Positions 25,777 through 34,807 are shown, numbered from the stretch's first letter. The stretch is DNA of 45,292 bases from an uncultured Candidatus Melainabacteria bacterium (GCA_934693165.1 CAKUUX010000014.1:1-45292); one strand, 5' to 3'. The notes: generated from the sequence alone by a model not told the origin. Numbers and translations are program-made.

Positions 25777-26343
25777 ATGATTAAAGCTTATTTAAAAGAA
25801 TCAATTGCAACGCAAACTCTAATGCTAAATGACGATGATTTTATCAACATGCTTGATAAAATTACTAAAGTTGTAGTTGATACTTTAAAAAGGGGTAATA
25901 AACTTTTATTTATTGGTAATGGTGGCTCTGCAAGTGATTCAAATCATATTGCAACAGAGTTTGTTTCACGTTTTTTGAGAGAGCGTCACGCTTTTAATGC
26001 AATTTCTCTATGTGCAAACAATTCTGTTATAACTGCTTTATCAAATGATTATGGCTATGAGAAAGTTTTTTCAAGACAGATTGAGGCAATTGGTAAAAAG
26101 GGCGATATAGTTTTTGCTCTTTCAACTTCTGGAAATTCGGAAAATATTGTGGAAGCTCTAAAAATATCTAAAGAGATGGGACTTATTAATATAGGCTTAA
26201 CTAAAAAATCTAAAACTTCTATGGATGATTTTTGTGATTTTTTAGTGAAAATTCCATCTGATGAAGTTCCTATTATACAAGAGGCTCAAATGCTGTTGGG
26301 ACATTTAATTTGTAAAGTTGTAGAGGATGCATTATATACTTAA
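25777..26343 (+). CDS. gmhA: Sedoheptulose-7-phosphate isomerase
   Basis: It converts sedoheptulose 7-phosphate to heptose 7-phosphate, the first step to ADP- or GDP-heptose for LPS core or glycans. The SIS domain shows the phosphate loop GNGGSASDS (48-56) and STSGNS, and the family catalytic set H57, E61, Q168 and H176. Length 188 is standard. The rest of the heptose pathway is not in this window. It is the last gene of the operon; only a weak hairpin (CCTT/AAGG then T-run near 26365-26387) follows. Confidence 0.92.
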   Translation: MIKAYLKESIATQTLMLNDDDFINMLDKITKVVVDTLKRGNKLLFIGNGGSASDSNHIATEFVSRFLRERHAFNAISLCANNSVITALSNDYGYEKVFSRQIEAIGKKGDIVFALSTSGNSENIVEALKISKEMGLINIGLTKKSKTSMDDFCDFLVKIPSDEVPIIQEAQMLLGHLICKVVEDALYT

Positions 26344-26445
26344 TGTAACATTTCTTAACAAAACTCCTTCAAAAAAGGCAATTTTTTAAAACAAAAATAC
26401 TTTATATAAGTACGAGATATATAAAGAGATTAAAGGAGAAAAGTT

Positions 26446-26607
26446 ATGGAATTAAATGGTATCAATGCATTAACAGCAATTAAAGATAATAAAAAGGCTG
26501 AACAAACTCAAGAAACACCAAAAATGGCTTTCATTAATTCAGCATTCGGTTTTGGTTTTTCAGATAACAATACTAACTCAGGTGCTTCAGCAGCCTTCCA
26601 AGCGTAA
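26446..26607 (+). CDS. 53-residue peptide with a strong ribosome site
   Basis: The ORF encodes MELNGINALTAIKDNKKAEQ at its start and ends SGASAAFQA. It is hydrophilic, with a Gly/Phe-rich middle (SAFGFGFSDNN) and no signal peptide. A near-perfect AAAGGAG lies 7 bases before the ATG, and its own terminator follows 23 bases after the stop, so it forms a complete monocistronic unit. I do not recognise it. It could be a structural or secreted small protein, or a regulatory peptide. The strong translation signal and isolated unit make it more credible than a chance ORF. Confidence 0.7.
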   Translation: MELNGINALTAIKDNKKAEQTQETPKMAFINSAFGFGFSDNNTNSGASAAFQA

Positions 26608-26630
26608 TGAGTTAAGCAAAATTTAAACGA

Positions 26631-26676
26631 AAAAATCGGTGTCTTCTATCTTTGTAGGGATTGACCGATTTTTTTT
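26631..26676 (+). terminator. Terminator of the 53-residue peptide gene
   Basis: AAAAATCGGT (26631-26640) pairs with ACCGATTTTT (26664-26673), with T continuing to 26676. The 23-base loop is long. Confidence 0.75.
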
Positions 26677-26683
26677 ATGTATA

Positions 26684-26722
26684 AAAAGAGTCGACTTTGA
26701 TTTTATCAAAGTCGACTCTTTT
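26684..26722 (-). terminator. Terminator of nupC
   Basis: A 17-base perfect stem (26684-26700 with 26706-26722), loop TTTTA, is flanked by A-runs that become T-runs on the minus strand. It can also back up the preceding plus-strand terminator. Confidence 0.88.
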
Positions 26723-26747
26723 AAATATTTGTATATTTGTATTTATT

Positions 26748-28022
26748 TTATAACAAGATACCTGCGATACATGCTGAAACAAAACAAGTTAGAACACCAC
26801 AGATTAATGCTCTTAAGCCTAATCTTGCAAGGTTCTTTCTTTGGTTTGGAGCAAGACCACCGATTGCACCGATTTGTGTTGCGATAGAACCAAAGTTACC
26901 GAATGAACAAATAGCAAAGGATGTAATAATAAATGCTTTGTTTGTAATAATATCTTTAATTGCCATTAAATCAGCATAACCATATACTTCATTTGATACA
27001 ACTTTTAAACCGATAACACCACCAACGTTAAATACATCTTGAACAGGTGTACCCATTAATAATGCAAATATTGCAAAGAATTTACCTAAAATCATTTTTA
27101 ATGATAAATGTTGTAAATCAAAACCAAGAATTGGTGCTGTTAAATGGAATGTGTTGTAAACAAAATTACCACACATACCTAAGATGTAATCAATTAATGA
27201 AATCAATGCAACGATTGCTAACAACATTGCAACAACAGTAAGAGAAACTGTCATACCTTCAGATGCGCCTGATGCGATTGCATCAAATACATTTACGTGA
27301 GTTTTTCTTCTGCTTAATTTAATGTTTTCCATTGTTTCTGGTGTATCAACTTCTGGGTAAACAAGTTTTGAAATAACTAGAGCTCCAGGAATTGCCATGA
27401 TAGCTGATGCCAATACATAAACAATAGGAATACCCATCATTGCATAAACAGGCATCATAGCTCCTGATGTACAAGCCATTGAACCAGCCATTGAAGCTAA
27501 TAATTCTGAACGAGTTAATTTTGGTAAGTATGGTTTAATCATGATTTGTGCTGTTACTTGACCAACAAATGCACTTGCAACGTTAGAAAGAGCTTCTGCT
27601 CCACTAACCTTCATGATTTTGTTCATTGCTTTACCTAATACAGTTACAACTCTTTGCATAATTCCGTAGTAGTAAAGAATATTTACTAACATCATCATAA
27701 AAATAGTTGCGCTTATTAATTGTGCTGCAAATATCATTGTTCCTTCGCCGAAAATTGAGCTTAGTGCCTTGTTATCAACGAATGGACCAAATACGAATGC
27801 ACCACCTATGTTTGCAATTTCTAATAATTTTTCGATACTATGACCGATAGTTAAAAATATTTTTTGACCAACTGGTACTTTAAAAATAAATATAGCAAAC
27901 AAGAATTGTAGTGCTAAACCTATACCAATTGTCTTATAGTTAATGGCTTTTTTGTTGTTGCTCAATAAGAAAGCAATGAATAAAATAACAACAATGCCAA
28001 GTACTCCGATTAATCTTTCCAT
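26748..28022 (-). CDS. nupC: Concentrative nucleoside transporter family protein
   Basis: A 424-residue inner-membrane transporter with N-terminal helices, a Nucleoside_tran_2-like core and a C-terminal domain. NEVYGY and FGNFGSIATQIG match the conserved NEF and NFGS motifs that bind ribose and sodium. The base-recognition motif normally GQTEAPL reads GQVTAQI (154-160), so the conserved Thr and Glu are Val and Thr, which may change substrate choice. KAAAAGGAG-like SD (AAAAAGGAG) is 5 bases before the ATG. It follows the third paralog gene after a 91-base gap with a weak hairpin and a ten-T run, so it is probably separate. Confidence 0.88.
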   Translation of the reverse strand: MERLIGVLGIVVILFIAFLLSNNKKAINYKTIGIGLALQFLFAIFIFKVPVGQKIFLTIGHSIEKLLEIANIGGAFVFGPFVDNKALSSIFGEGTMIFAAQLISATIFMMMLVNILYYYGIMQRVVTVLGKAMNKIMKVSGAEALSNVASAFVGQVTAQIMIKPYLPKLTRSELLASMAGSMACTSGAMMPVYAMMGIPIVYVLASAIMAIPGALVISKLVYPEVDTPETMENIKLSRRKTHVNVFDAIASGASEGMTVSLTVVAMLLAIVALISLIDYILGMCGNFVYNTFHLTAPILGFDLQHLSLKMILGKFFAIFALLMGTPVQDVFNVGGVIGLKVVSNEVYGYADLMAIKDIITNKAFIITSFAICSFGNFGSIATQIGAIGGLAPNQRKNLARLGLRALICGVLTCFVSACIAGILL

Positions 28023-28113
28023 ATAAACTCCTTTTTGTCTAGTTATATCTATTGTACTAAAAAGGAATAAAAAAAAAATGATTTCTAACGAAAATGTAAT
28101 ATTTGCTTAAAAT

Positions 28114-28758
28114 TTAGCGTAAAGGGGCATGAGCTATCTGTCTTGGGGATAGCTCTTCTGTATTTTCTTTAACCTTATTCTTGTCTGGGGGTAGTCCAAG
28201 TTTGTCGGCAATAAAGCTACCTACGGCTTTTCCTCCTTTTTTACCAAATTCTTTTGCAAATGAATATGTAACACCACCGATTATATTTGGTACTTGTCCA
28301 AAGCCTTTTGTGTTTTTAGAAAATTTCGTTACGGCGTCAGCTACAGGTTTTACACCTTTTATATTTAGTAATTTTGCGCCGTGCTCTAGTATTAAATCCT
28401 TGCACACAAACCTACCTATCCAACCACATGTTTCTCTTAAAAATGTTCTGGCCGGAGAGTCCGATTTAAAAGTTTTTATACCCGAACGGAGCATCCCAAT
28501 TTCATCAGTATGCTTCGCAATATTTAAAGCTCCTTTTGCACACACACCAAGTCCTGTGCCATCAGTGGCTTTTGCAAAAGTATCAATTAATTCTGTCGCA
28601 AATTGTCCAGCCGTAGTATCTGATAGTTTTGCAGTTTTATCTATGAATTTTGCAGCATAACCAACTGTCGACAAGGCCCTTAACGGGTCTTTTGTGTTTG
28701 CTGTCTTTTTAGCACTTTTACTAAAGGATATTAGTTCTGAAACATAGTTTGAAACCAT
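28114..28758 (-). CDS. Paralog 3 of an unknown three-gene family
   Basis: This is the most diverged of three tandem paralogs. It shares the family core: an N-terminal VSNYVSELISFSKSAKK helix, LRALSTVGYAAKFI, KSDSPARTFLRETCGWIGRF, NIKGVKPVADAVTKFSKNTK and ADKLGLPPDK. The C-terminal tail differs from the other two, ending ELSPRQIAHAPLR instead of the KPKKxYYWG tail. No signal peptide is seen; Gly-rich amphipathic segments might associate with membranes. It starts 3 bases after the stop of paralog 2, whose end (TGGGGT) serves as ribosome site. The family and function are unknown to me. An 8-base inverted repeat (28131-28138 with 28148-28155) lies inside its 3' end. Confidence 0.75.
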   Translation of the reverse strand: MVSNYVSELISFSKSAKKTANTKDPLRALSTVGYAAKFIDKTAKLSDTTAGQFATELIDTFAKATDGTGLGVCAKGALNIAKHTDEIGMLRSGIKTFKSDSPARTFLRETCGWIGRFVCKDLILEHGAKLLNIKGVKPVADAVTKFSKNTKGFGQVPNIIGGVTYSFAKEFGKKGGKAVGSFIADKLGLPPDKNKVKENTEELSPRQIAHAPLR

Positions 28759-28761
28759 AAG

Positions 28762-29388
28762 CTAACCCCAATAATATTCTTTTTTAGGTTTTTCAACTTG
28801 TGGTTTTTCTTCTTTTGTTTCCTTTGCAAGCCCAAGTTTGTCCACTACCCATTTGCCAGCTTTTCCGAATAAATTTGTACCTACTTCAGAACCGATTGTG
28901 AATAAAGTACCATATACTATAGCTGGAAGTTGACTACAATATTTTGTATTTTTGCTAAAGTTAACTAATGCATCATTAACTTGTTTTACACCTTTTATAT
29001 TTGCTATGTTTTTGGCATATTTTATCATTGACCCTTCAACTAAAAACATCCCTAACAAAGCACTTGATTCTTCAATAAATTTTCTGCCTGGAGAATCAGA
29101 TTTACCAACTCTTATCATCCCGCAAAGGCAGGTGATAGGGTCTGTATATTTTGCAATTTTTATACCTTTGCCAGCAATTTGAAGTAGTTTATTATCTTTA
29201 CTTGCAGCAGATAATGTATCGCAAGTTGCTTTTGCAACTTTACCCAAGACAAAGTCGTCTTCTGTTGCAAGTTTTTGAACAACTTTAGCAGCATGTCCTA
29301 TTGTTGAAACATGTCTAAGGATGTTGCCATCAGCAGCTTGTTTTCCATGCGCTATTGTAGAATATATGTGAGCAACATAATTTGTCAT
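28762..29388 (-). CDS. Paralog 2 of an unknown three-gene family
   Basis: The 208 residues align without gaps to paralog 1 (29570-30196) at roughly two-thirds identity by eye. Conserved blocks are NILRHVSTIG, KDNKLLQ-AGKGIK, KSDSP-RKF-EE, IKGVKQ-ND, KNTKYCSQ-PA-VYGTL and FGKAGKW--DKLGL. The C-terminus is EEKP-VEKPKK-YYWG. Three conserved Cys (CLC and YCSQ) are shared with paralog 1. There is no signal peptide or catalytic motif. The mix of Gly-rich helices and a conserved aromatic tail could suit a membrane- or surface-attached protein, but this is a guess. A 181-base non-coding gap separates it from paralog 1. Confidence 0.78.
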   Translation of the reverse strand: MTNYVAHIYSTIAHGKQAADGNILRHVSTIGHAAKVVQKLATEDDFVLGKVAKATCDTLSAASKDNKLLQIAGKGIKIAKYTDPITCLCGMIRVGKSDSPGRKFIEESSALLGMFLVEGSMIKYAKNIANIKGVKQVNDALVNFSKNTKYCSQLPAIVYGTLFTIGSEVGTNLFGKAGKWVVDKLGLAKETKEEKPQVEKPKKEYYWG

Positions 29389-29569
29389 TCTTCGCCTACT
29401 TACTACTAACTACTCTTTATTAAAAAAACGCTGAGTAAAAAAATTGCTAGTAATTTACTTTTTTGTGAAGTTTTGTAAACAGTATAAAAGGTAATTTTTG
29501 CTATATTTTTGAGAGCTTTATGGCTGAAATCTAGATAAAGAGTACATTTTACACTTTATAGTTTTTATG

Positions 29570-30196
29570 TTATCCCCAATAATATTTTTTCTTAGGCTTT
29601 TCAACTGGTGGTTTTTCTTCTTTAGTTTCTGGTTTTAATCCAAGTTTATCTGCAGCCCATTTACCTGCTTTTCCAAAAATCCGAGAACCAATATCCGAAC
29701 CCACTGTGTATAGCGTACCATAGACTACTGCAGGAATTTGACTGCAGTATTTTGTATTCTTGCAGAATTTATTCATTCCGTCGTTTAGCTGTTTTATGCC
29801 TTTTACGTTACCAATATCCTTTGCGTATTTTAACATTAAGCCTTCAACAAAGAACATTCCGACCAAGCTACTTGTTTCTTCTACAAATTTTCTTGCAGGA
29901 GAATCTGATTTTGTAACTCTAATCATTGAACATAAGCAAGAAATAGGATCTGTTTGTTTTGCAAGTTTTATGCCTTTTCCTGCAACTTGAAGGAGTTTGT
30001 TATCTTTACTACCCTCTGCTAGTGTATCGCAAATACCTTTAGAGACTCTTCCTAATACGAAAGAGTCATCTCTTGAAAGTTTTTGTATAACTTTGGCTGT
30101 ATAACCTATGGTCGATACGTGTCTTAGTATATTCCCCTTTTTAGCTTCCTTGACGGAATATCCAAGAGAATATAGTGAGGCAATATAATTTGACAT
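29570..30196 (-). CDS. Paralog 1 of an unknown three-gene family
   Basis: First of the three in transcription order, with the same 208-residue length as paralog 2 and the same tail motif KPKKKYYWG. The N-terminal MSNYIASLYSLGYSVKEAKK is a charged amphipathic helix, not a signal peptide. AAGTAGGAAAAGT gives its ribosome site, matching the AAGTAGGCGAAGA before paralog 2, so leader sequence was copied with the gene. It follows the Fe-S nuclease by 91 bases on the same strand, with only a weak all-A/T hairpin between, so read-through from the nuclease-helicase pair is possible. Function unknown. Confidence 0.78.
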   Translation of the reverse strand: MSNYIASLYSLGYSVKEAKKGNILRHVSTIGYTAKVIQKLSRDDSFVLGRVSKGICDTLAEGSKDNKLLQVAGKGIKLAKQTDPISCLCSMIRVTKSDSPARKFVEETSSLVGMFFVEGLMLKYAKDIGNVKGIKQLNDGMNKFCKNTKYCSQIPAVVYGTLYTVGSDIGSRIFGKAGKWAADKLGLKPETKEEKPPVEKPKKKYYWG

Positions 30197-30287
30197 ACTT
30201 TTCCTACTTGCTATTACACAAAGTCTATAAATATAATCAATCTAAAAAAATGCTAAATTTAAAAATTTTTCTTAATATTTTTAAACA

Positions 30288-30935
30288 TTAATAATGACAA
30301 AGCTTGTAATACTCGCAATATTTACATTCTTTTTGTTGTGAAAAAATATTTAATTTTAAACTTTTTTCAATATCTTTTAAAATTTTCAACAATTTTTCTT
30401 CGTATTCTTGTTTTAATTTGTCTGTAAATTTAATTTCTGTAGTTTTTTGGTTTTTTAAATCTATATATACAAAGTTCAAGCTACTATAATTCTTAATTAA
30501 TTTATTAACCATCAATAAATATATAATCGTTTGATAATCATATTCTGGATTTTTGGGAATTTGCCCTGTTTTATAATCCAAAATATAATAATCTTTGTTA
30601 TTTTTAACGAGCGCATCAAGTCTTCCACTTATCCAAAATTTATCAATTTTTGAAGTTAAGTTATATTCGCTTTCAAGATAGTCGTACTGAAATTGTTTTA
30701 TATTTTTTAATGCATTCCAAAGAGTTTCTTCGTCTGGTGTTAAAGCTTTTTCTAATTTATCAATGTTATAGCTTTTAAGATAATAATTTGCAAGAGCGTG
30801 AATATTCTTACCTTGTTGCATTTTGGACGTATCAACAGGTATAGAAATTCCTTTTACGTATTTATATTCAAATTTTTTCTTGCATTGTTCAAATATTTTT
30901 AACATTGCAGGTGAATATGTTGTAAATTCCTTCAT
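30288..30935 (-). CDS. PD-(D/E)XK nuclease with Fe-S cysteines, AddB C-terminal/Cas4-like
   Basis: A 215-residue RecB-family nuclease. The active-site set is H46, D107 in GRLDAL, D120 and K122 in LDYKTG, and Q135-x3-Y139. Four cysteines (C18 and the trio C204, C207, C213) are placed as in AddB and Cas4, where they hold a 4Fe-4S cluster that closes the domain. AddB carries this as its C-terminal domain; here it is a free protein. Its start overlaps the stop of the helicase gene by one base, so the two are translationally coupled and very likely form one complex that resects DNA ends. No Cas genes or CRISPR repeats are nearby, so a Cas4 role is unlikely. Confidence 0.85.
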   Translation of the reverse strand: MKEFTTYSPAMLKIFEQCKKKFEYKYVKGISIPVDTSKMQQGKNIHALANYYLKSYNIDKLEKALTPDEETLWNALKNIKQFQYDYLESEYNLTSKIDKFWISGRLDALVKNNKDYYILDYKTGQIPKNPEYDYQTIIYLLMVNKLIKNYSSLNFVYIDLKNQKTTEIKFTDKLKQEYEEKLLKILKDIEKSLKLNIFSQQKECKYCEYYKLCHY

Positions 30936-33900
30936 TAATTTATTACCTTTGTTTGTAAAAGCTCGTTGAAAATCATATTTTCTTCGATTTTTTCTTCTTT
31001 CCCATAATAATTTTTTTGTTTTTTAGAGCAAGTAAAATACAACTTTCTTTTTGCTCTTGTGATTGCAACATAAAGCAATCTTAGATTTTCTTCAAGTATT
31101 TCTTTCTTTAAATCAATTTCACTTTTTGCTTTATAGCTTGGGTTTAGCATTTTAACACTTTCTATAAAGGCTGACGAACCTTTTAGTTTCATAGAAGTTA
31201 TATTTAAAGATAAGTTTTTTTCTGAAAATTCTGGAATAAATACGTAGTCAAATTCATCACCTTTTGACTTGTGCATAGTCATAATTTGAATTTTACCTTT
31301 TAAGTATTCGCTATCATTTTCGTCATTTTCACTAAAGAATTTAAAGCCACTAAGTGACGATTTTTTAGATAATTCTTCAAATTTATTTAAGACATTGTTA
31401 AAACCTTTATTAGCTACCATTAATCTTTTTATTAGTGTAGAAATTAGGTACACATTGGATTTTTCTATTTCTCCAGAAAAATAGTATTGTCCAATTTTTA
31501 AGCTTAATTCATCCATTGGTAATGTTGAAAAAGTTAGCCAGTAAGAAACATCCCAGTAGAATTTTGACAAATCAGGATTATCAATATCATCCGAATCTAT
31601 TTCTATAAAAGGTATTTGGGAATTTTTTATTTCAAGTTGTAATCTTGGCTTGTAGTATCCATATTGCGCTAAAGTTTCGTAACTATTTGAGAGGACATTA
31701 TTATCAAAAGGCTTTTCAATAATTTTTAGAATTGCAAAAATAACCTTAAAAATAACTTTTTGTTCTAAAGATTCGCTTCTTGAAATTGTTTTAAATCCTG
31801 CATCATCAATTCTTTTTAGCCATGAAGATACTTGATAATTGTTTCTTAAAAGAATTCCAATTGTGCTTTTAGGATTTTCTGCAAGAAGTGTTCTCATTTG
31901 TTTTAAAATATAATTTCTTTCAAAGTTTGCATCTGGAAGAATTAGTGAAGTTATAGTATTTGTAGAAACAGGGTTTCTGCCTTCAACTTCAACCATTTTT
32001 ATATCGTAAAAAGCATTTTCCATTTCTTCATTTGTTGTGGCAAAATCAACTAGCTTGTTTGCAAGACTATAAATGCCTTTTGCACAACGTTGGGAGCAAT
32101 TCATTTCGACTTTATTACAGTCTTTAATAAATTTTCTAAATCCTTCTACGTCTGCATTAGAAAAGGTCGTTGTTATAGATTGATTGATATCTCCACATCT
32201 AATTAAATTTTTATGTTTTTGGCTCAATAATCCGATAAGTTTTTGTTGGATTGCAGATGAATCTTGTGCCTCATCCTCAATTACAAATTCACAAATTTCT
32301 TGATAATGTTTTAATATATCAGGATTGTCTTCAAGTAGCTTTACAGACATAATCAACATATCATCGTAGTCAATTATATTTTCTTCGTTTAATGAAGTTT
32401 GATATTCTTTGTAAAAGGCTAAAAATCTTTGAAGTTTTTCATCTTTTGATGATATTTCAGTATTTATTTTTGAATGTTTGGCAACTGAAATTGCTCTATC
32501 AAATTCTTCAAGTTCGCCTTTTTTTAATTTAATTTTTTGAGAAATCTGTTGAAGGATATTGTATCTTTTCGTGTCGTCACAGATTTCAAAATCAGATGGT
32601 AGGTTTAAGCGTTCATAATTTGAATTATCCTTCAATATTCTAAGCGCTAATCCATGAATTGTGCTGATGTTAGGAAGAGTTGTTAAATCTGCGCAAATGC
32701 TTTTAATTCTATCTCTAAAGTTTCTTGCAGCTGATTCCATATAAGTCAGAACAAAAATGTTTTCAGGTTTTATTTCGTTTTCTAGTAATTTAATTATAAG
32801 AGCTAGTAAAATAGTTGTTTTTCCAGCCCCTGGAACGGCTGATATTGCCATTTTCCCTTTTTTGTATGCAAGTACACCTTCTTGGTCTTTTCTCGGTGTT
32901 ATTTTGTTATATTTAGGCGCAGTGTCTTTAATATAATTTATATACTTTTCAATACCTCCAAAGTTTTCAACACCTAGTCCGTCAAAAAGGCTAGAATAGG
33001 TATAAATTTTTTCTTTGGCGCAAAGTGTAAGCTTTCTGAGGACTCTTGCATTTTTTTCTCTGCTTAACTCAATATCATCTTCCACTGTATATTCATCTTT
33101 TTCCCAGTCTTTTTGAAAAACCCATGCGTTATAAAGTGGTCCTATATCATTTTTTATCCATTCAGAGGAACTTATATCAAGCCAAAATTGGTATTTCGTT
33201 TGTATTTCATTATCAATAATTTTTTGAGGTGTTGAAATAATCAAGTTGTTATCTTCTATTGATAAAATTCCATAAGGATTCTCAGATATAATTGAGTTTT
33301 CAAGTTGATTTAGTATTTCGTCTGAATGTTCAATGGTAAAATCTTTTCCAAAAACATTTTCAAAATCTTGTATTTGTTTAACGCAGAAAGAAAATCTGTT
33401 AATTTCTTTTACACTACTTGTCGATAGGTTAACAAATTTATTAAAAATCAATAGTAGCTTTTCAGAAAAGCATAAATTGGTCGTTTCTAAATGTTTTAAA
33501 ACTTCTAAAAACTTTGAATACTTTTCATTGTACTCAGGCTCTTTAAAATCGTATTCTATTAATGTTTTATTTTGTTCAAAATTTAATAAAATTTCTCGTG
33601 AGTATTTTATAGGAATTCTCAAAAGATTGTATAAAATTCCTCTAATGTCATATTCAGTTAAATCTTTTTTCTGTGCTGAGGCTAATATTATTACTTTTAG
33701 CGAGGCTGTAATAAGAGGGTTTTGAACAAGTTTTTCACTTCCTGAAATATAAAGTGGTGTTGCGATATTTTCTTCAATGGTTTCTTTTATCTGAAACTTA
33801 AGCATGTCATCAATAATTGGCGTAATTATTGCAATCTCTGATGCTTTTACTCCACTATTAATCAAATCTTTTATCTTGTTTAGTGCTATATCAACCATGG

Positions 33901-34807
33901 TTGCTCTTTTTGAAGGAGCTTGATATGTGAAGTTGTGTAAGTTGTCATTTTTATCGTTTACGATATTTGAATACAATATTTGCGCATCAGTATGTAATTT
34001 TGATTTTGGTTCAAGTTTTTTTATTTCAGTATTTTTAAATACATTTTTTAAATGTGTATAATTATTCTTGTTTGCACTTAAATATCCACTACGGCTAGAA
34101 CCTAGTTCGTCGCACACTAAAAATTCATCCTTCAATTGTTTTGATAAAAATTCGACAAAATCAATGCAAATAGGTGGCATTTCATCAGCATTGTTAACGA
34201 TAAGATATTCAATATTTTTAAAGTAATCTGTATGTTTGTATATGTGATTAAATATCAAACTTTGTCTTAAATAATCTAAGCTTCTATATTTTAAAGTTCT
34301 TTTTAAAAGTTCATGGATTACTTGCTTTGAATCCTCGGAAAATCCTTCTTTTAAGACTTCTTCTGAACGCCATTTTACATCCTCATCTGTTAAATTATTT
34401 TGTACTATTAAAGAATATCTTCTAAAAATCTGATGTAATAGTGATTTTTTAGAATTATACCCTTTAAATTGTATATCTTTGATAATGTCTTTAAGTATGT
34501 ACTGTGTGACTTCTAAACCGTTTTGGTTTGGTAAAATTCTTGCTGTACCCTTTAGGCTATTTTCAATAAATGCCCAATTGTCTAAAATTGTGTTGTATAT
34601 TAAAGAATTAAAAGAATAAATTAAAGGCATTCTAAAAATATCCTTGTTTGTTTTTTCAAGAATATCTTTTAGAAAGTTATTTTTTTGTATTGAATTTTGA
34701 ACGATAACTAAAATTTTAGAGGTATCAATTCCTGCCTCTAAAAGTTCGATATATTTATCTGTAAGAACAGAATTCTTGTTTGATGAAATTGTTGCATTTA
34801 ATATCAT
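30935..34807 (-). CDS. Double SF1 helicase: degenerate plus active UvrD-like modules
   Basis: The 1290-residue protein reads as two UvrD-type helicases in a row. Residues 1-610 follow the helicase layout, but the key motifs are lost: SSNKNSVLT replaces Walker A, NNADEM (205-210) replaces the DExQD box, and REKNARVLRKLTLCAKEKIY replaces motif VI. Residues about 635-1290 are intact: AVPGAGKTT (657-665), EDEAQDS (844-850), GDINQSITTTF, MTMHKSKGDEFDYVF and LRLLYVAITRAKRKLYF. The dead-plus-live pair recalls AddB plus AddA, with no fused nuclease. No Shine-Dalgarno is visible before the ATG. Its partner nuclease overlaps its stop by one base. Confidence 0.85.
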   Translation of the reverse strand: MILNATISSNKNSVLTDKYIELLEAGIDTSKILVIVQNSIQKNNFLKDILEKTNKDIFRMPLIYSFNSLIYNTILDNWAFIENSLKGTARILPNQNGLEVTQYILKDIIKDIQFKGYNSKKSLLHQIFRRYSLIVQNNLTDEDVKWRSEEVLKEGFSEDSKQVIHELLKRTLKYRSLDYLRQSLIFNHIYKHTDYFKNIEYLIVNNADEMPPICIDFVEFLSKQLKDEFLVCDELGSSRSGYLSANKNNYTHLKNVFKNTEIKKLEPKSKLHTDAQILYSNIVNDKNDNLHNFTYQAPSKRATMVDIALNKIKDLINSGVKASEIAIITPIIDDMLKFQIKETIEENIATPLYISGSEKLVQNPLITASLKVIILASAQKKDLTEYDIRGILYNLLRIPIKYSREILLNFEQNKTLIEYDFKEPEYNEKYSKFLEVLKHLETTNLCFSEKLLLIFNKFVNLSTSSVKEINRFSFCVKQIQDFENVFGKDFTIEHSDEILNQLENSIISENPYGILSIEDNNLIISTPQKIIDNEIQTKYQFWLDISSSEWIKNDIGPLYNAWVFQKDWEKDEYTVEDDIELSREKNARVLRKLTLCAKEKIYTYSSLFDGLGVENFGGIEKYINYIKDTAPKYNKITPRKDQEGVLAYKKGKMAISAVPGAGKTTILLALIIKLLENEIKPENIFVLTYMESAARNFRDRIKSICADLTTLPNISTIHGLALRILKDNSNYERLNLPSDFEICDDTKRYNILQQISQKIKLKKGELEEFDRAISVAKHSKINTEISSKDEKLQRFLAFYKEYQTSLNEENIIDYDDMLIMSVKLLEDNPDILKHYQEICEFVIEDEAQDSSAIQQKLIGLLSQKHKNLIRCGDINQSITTTFSNADVEGFRKFIKDCNKVEMNCSQRCAKGIYSLANKLVDFATTNEEMENAFYDIKMVEVEGRNPVSTNTITSLILPDANFERNYILKQMRTLLAENPKSTIGILLRNNYQVSSWLKRIDDAGFKTISRSESLEQKVIFKVIFAILKIIEKPFDNNVLSNSYETLAQYGYYKPRLQLEIKNSQIPFIEIDSDDIDNPDLSKFYWDVSYWLTFSTLPMDELSLKIGQYYFSGEIEKSNVYLISTLIKRLMVANKGFNNVLNKFEELSKKSSLSGFKFFSENDENDSEYLKGKIQIMTMHKSKGDEFDYVFIPEFSEKNLSLNITSMKLKGSSAFIESVKMLNPSYKAKSEIDLKKEILEENLRLLYVAITRAKRKLYFTCSKKQKNYYGKEEKIEENMIFNELLQTKVIN

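Larger units (their letters stand above)
26344..26747. other. Gap between gmhA and nupC
   Basis: The 404-base stretch holds the 53-residue peptide gene at 26446-26607 and two strong terminators (26631-26676 and 26684-26722). Upstream of the peptide gene the AT-rich segment has TACTTTATATAAGTA, with 5-base inverted arms, which could overlap its promoter. Nothing else is recognised. Confidence 0.6.

Noticed and set aside
28131..28155. 8-base perfect inverted repeat GAGCTATC/GATAGCTC as a terminator
   Set aside because: It lies within the coding end of the third paralog and no T-run follows on either strand.
30288..30935. Cas4 of a CRISPR system
   Set aside because: The cysteine and PD-(D/E)XK layout fits Cas4, but no cas gene or repeat array is in the window and the gene is coupled to a helicase, which fits AddB-type end processing.
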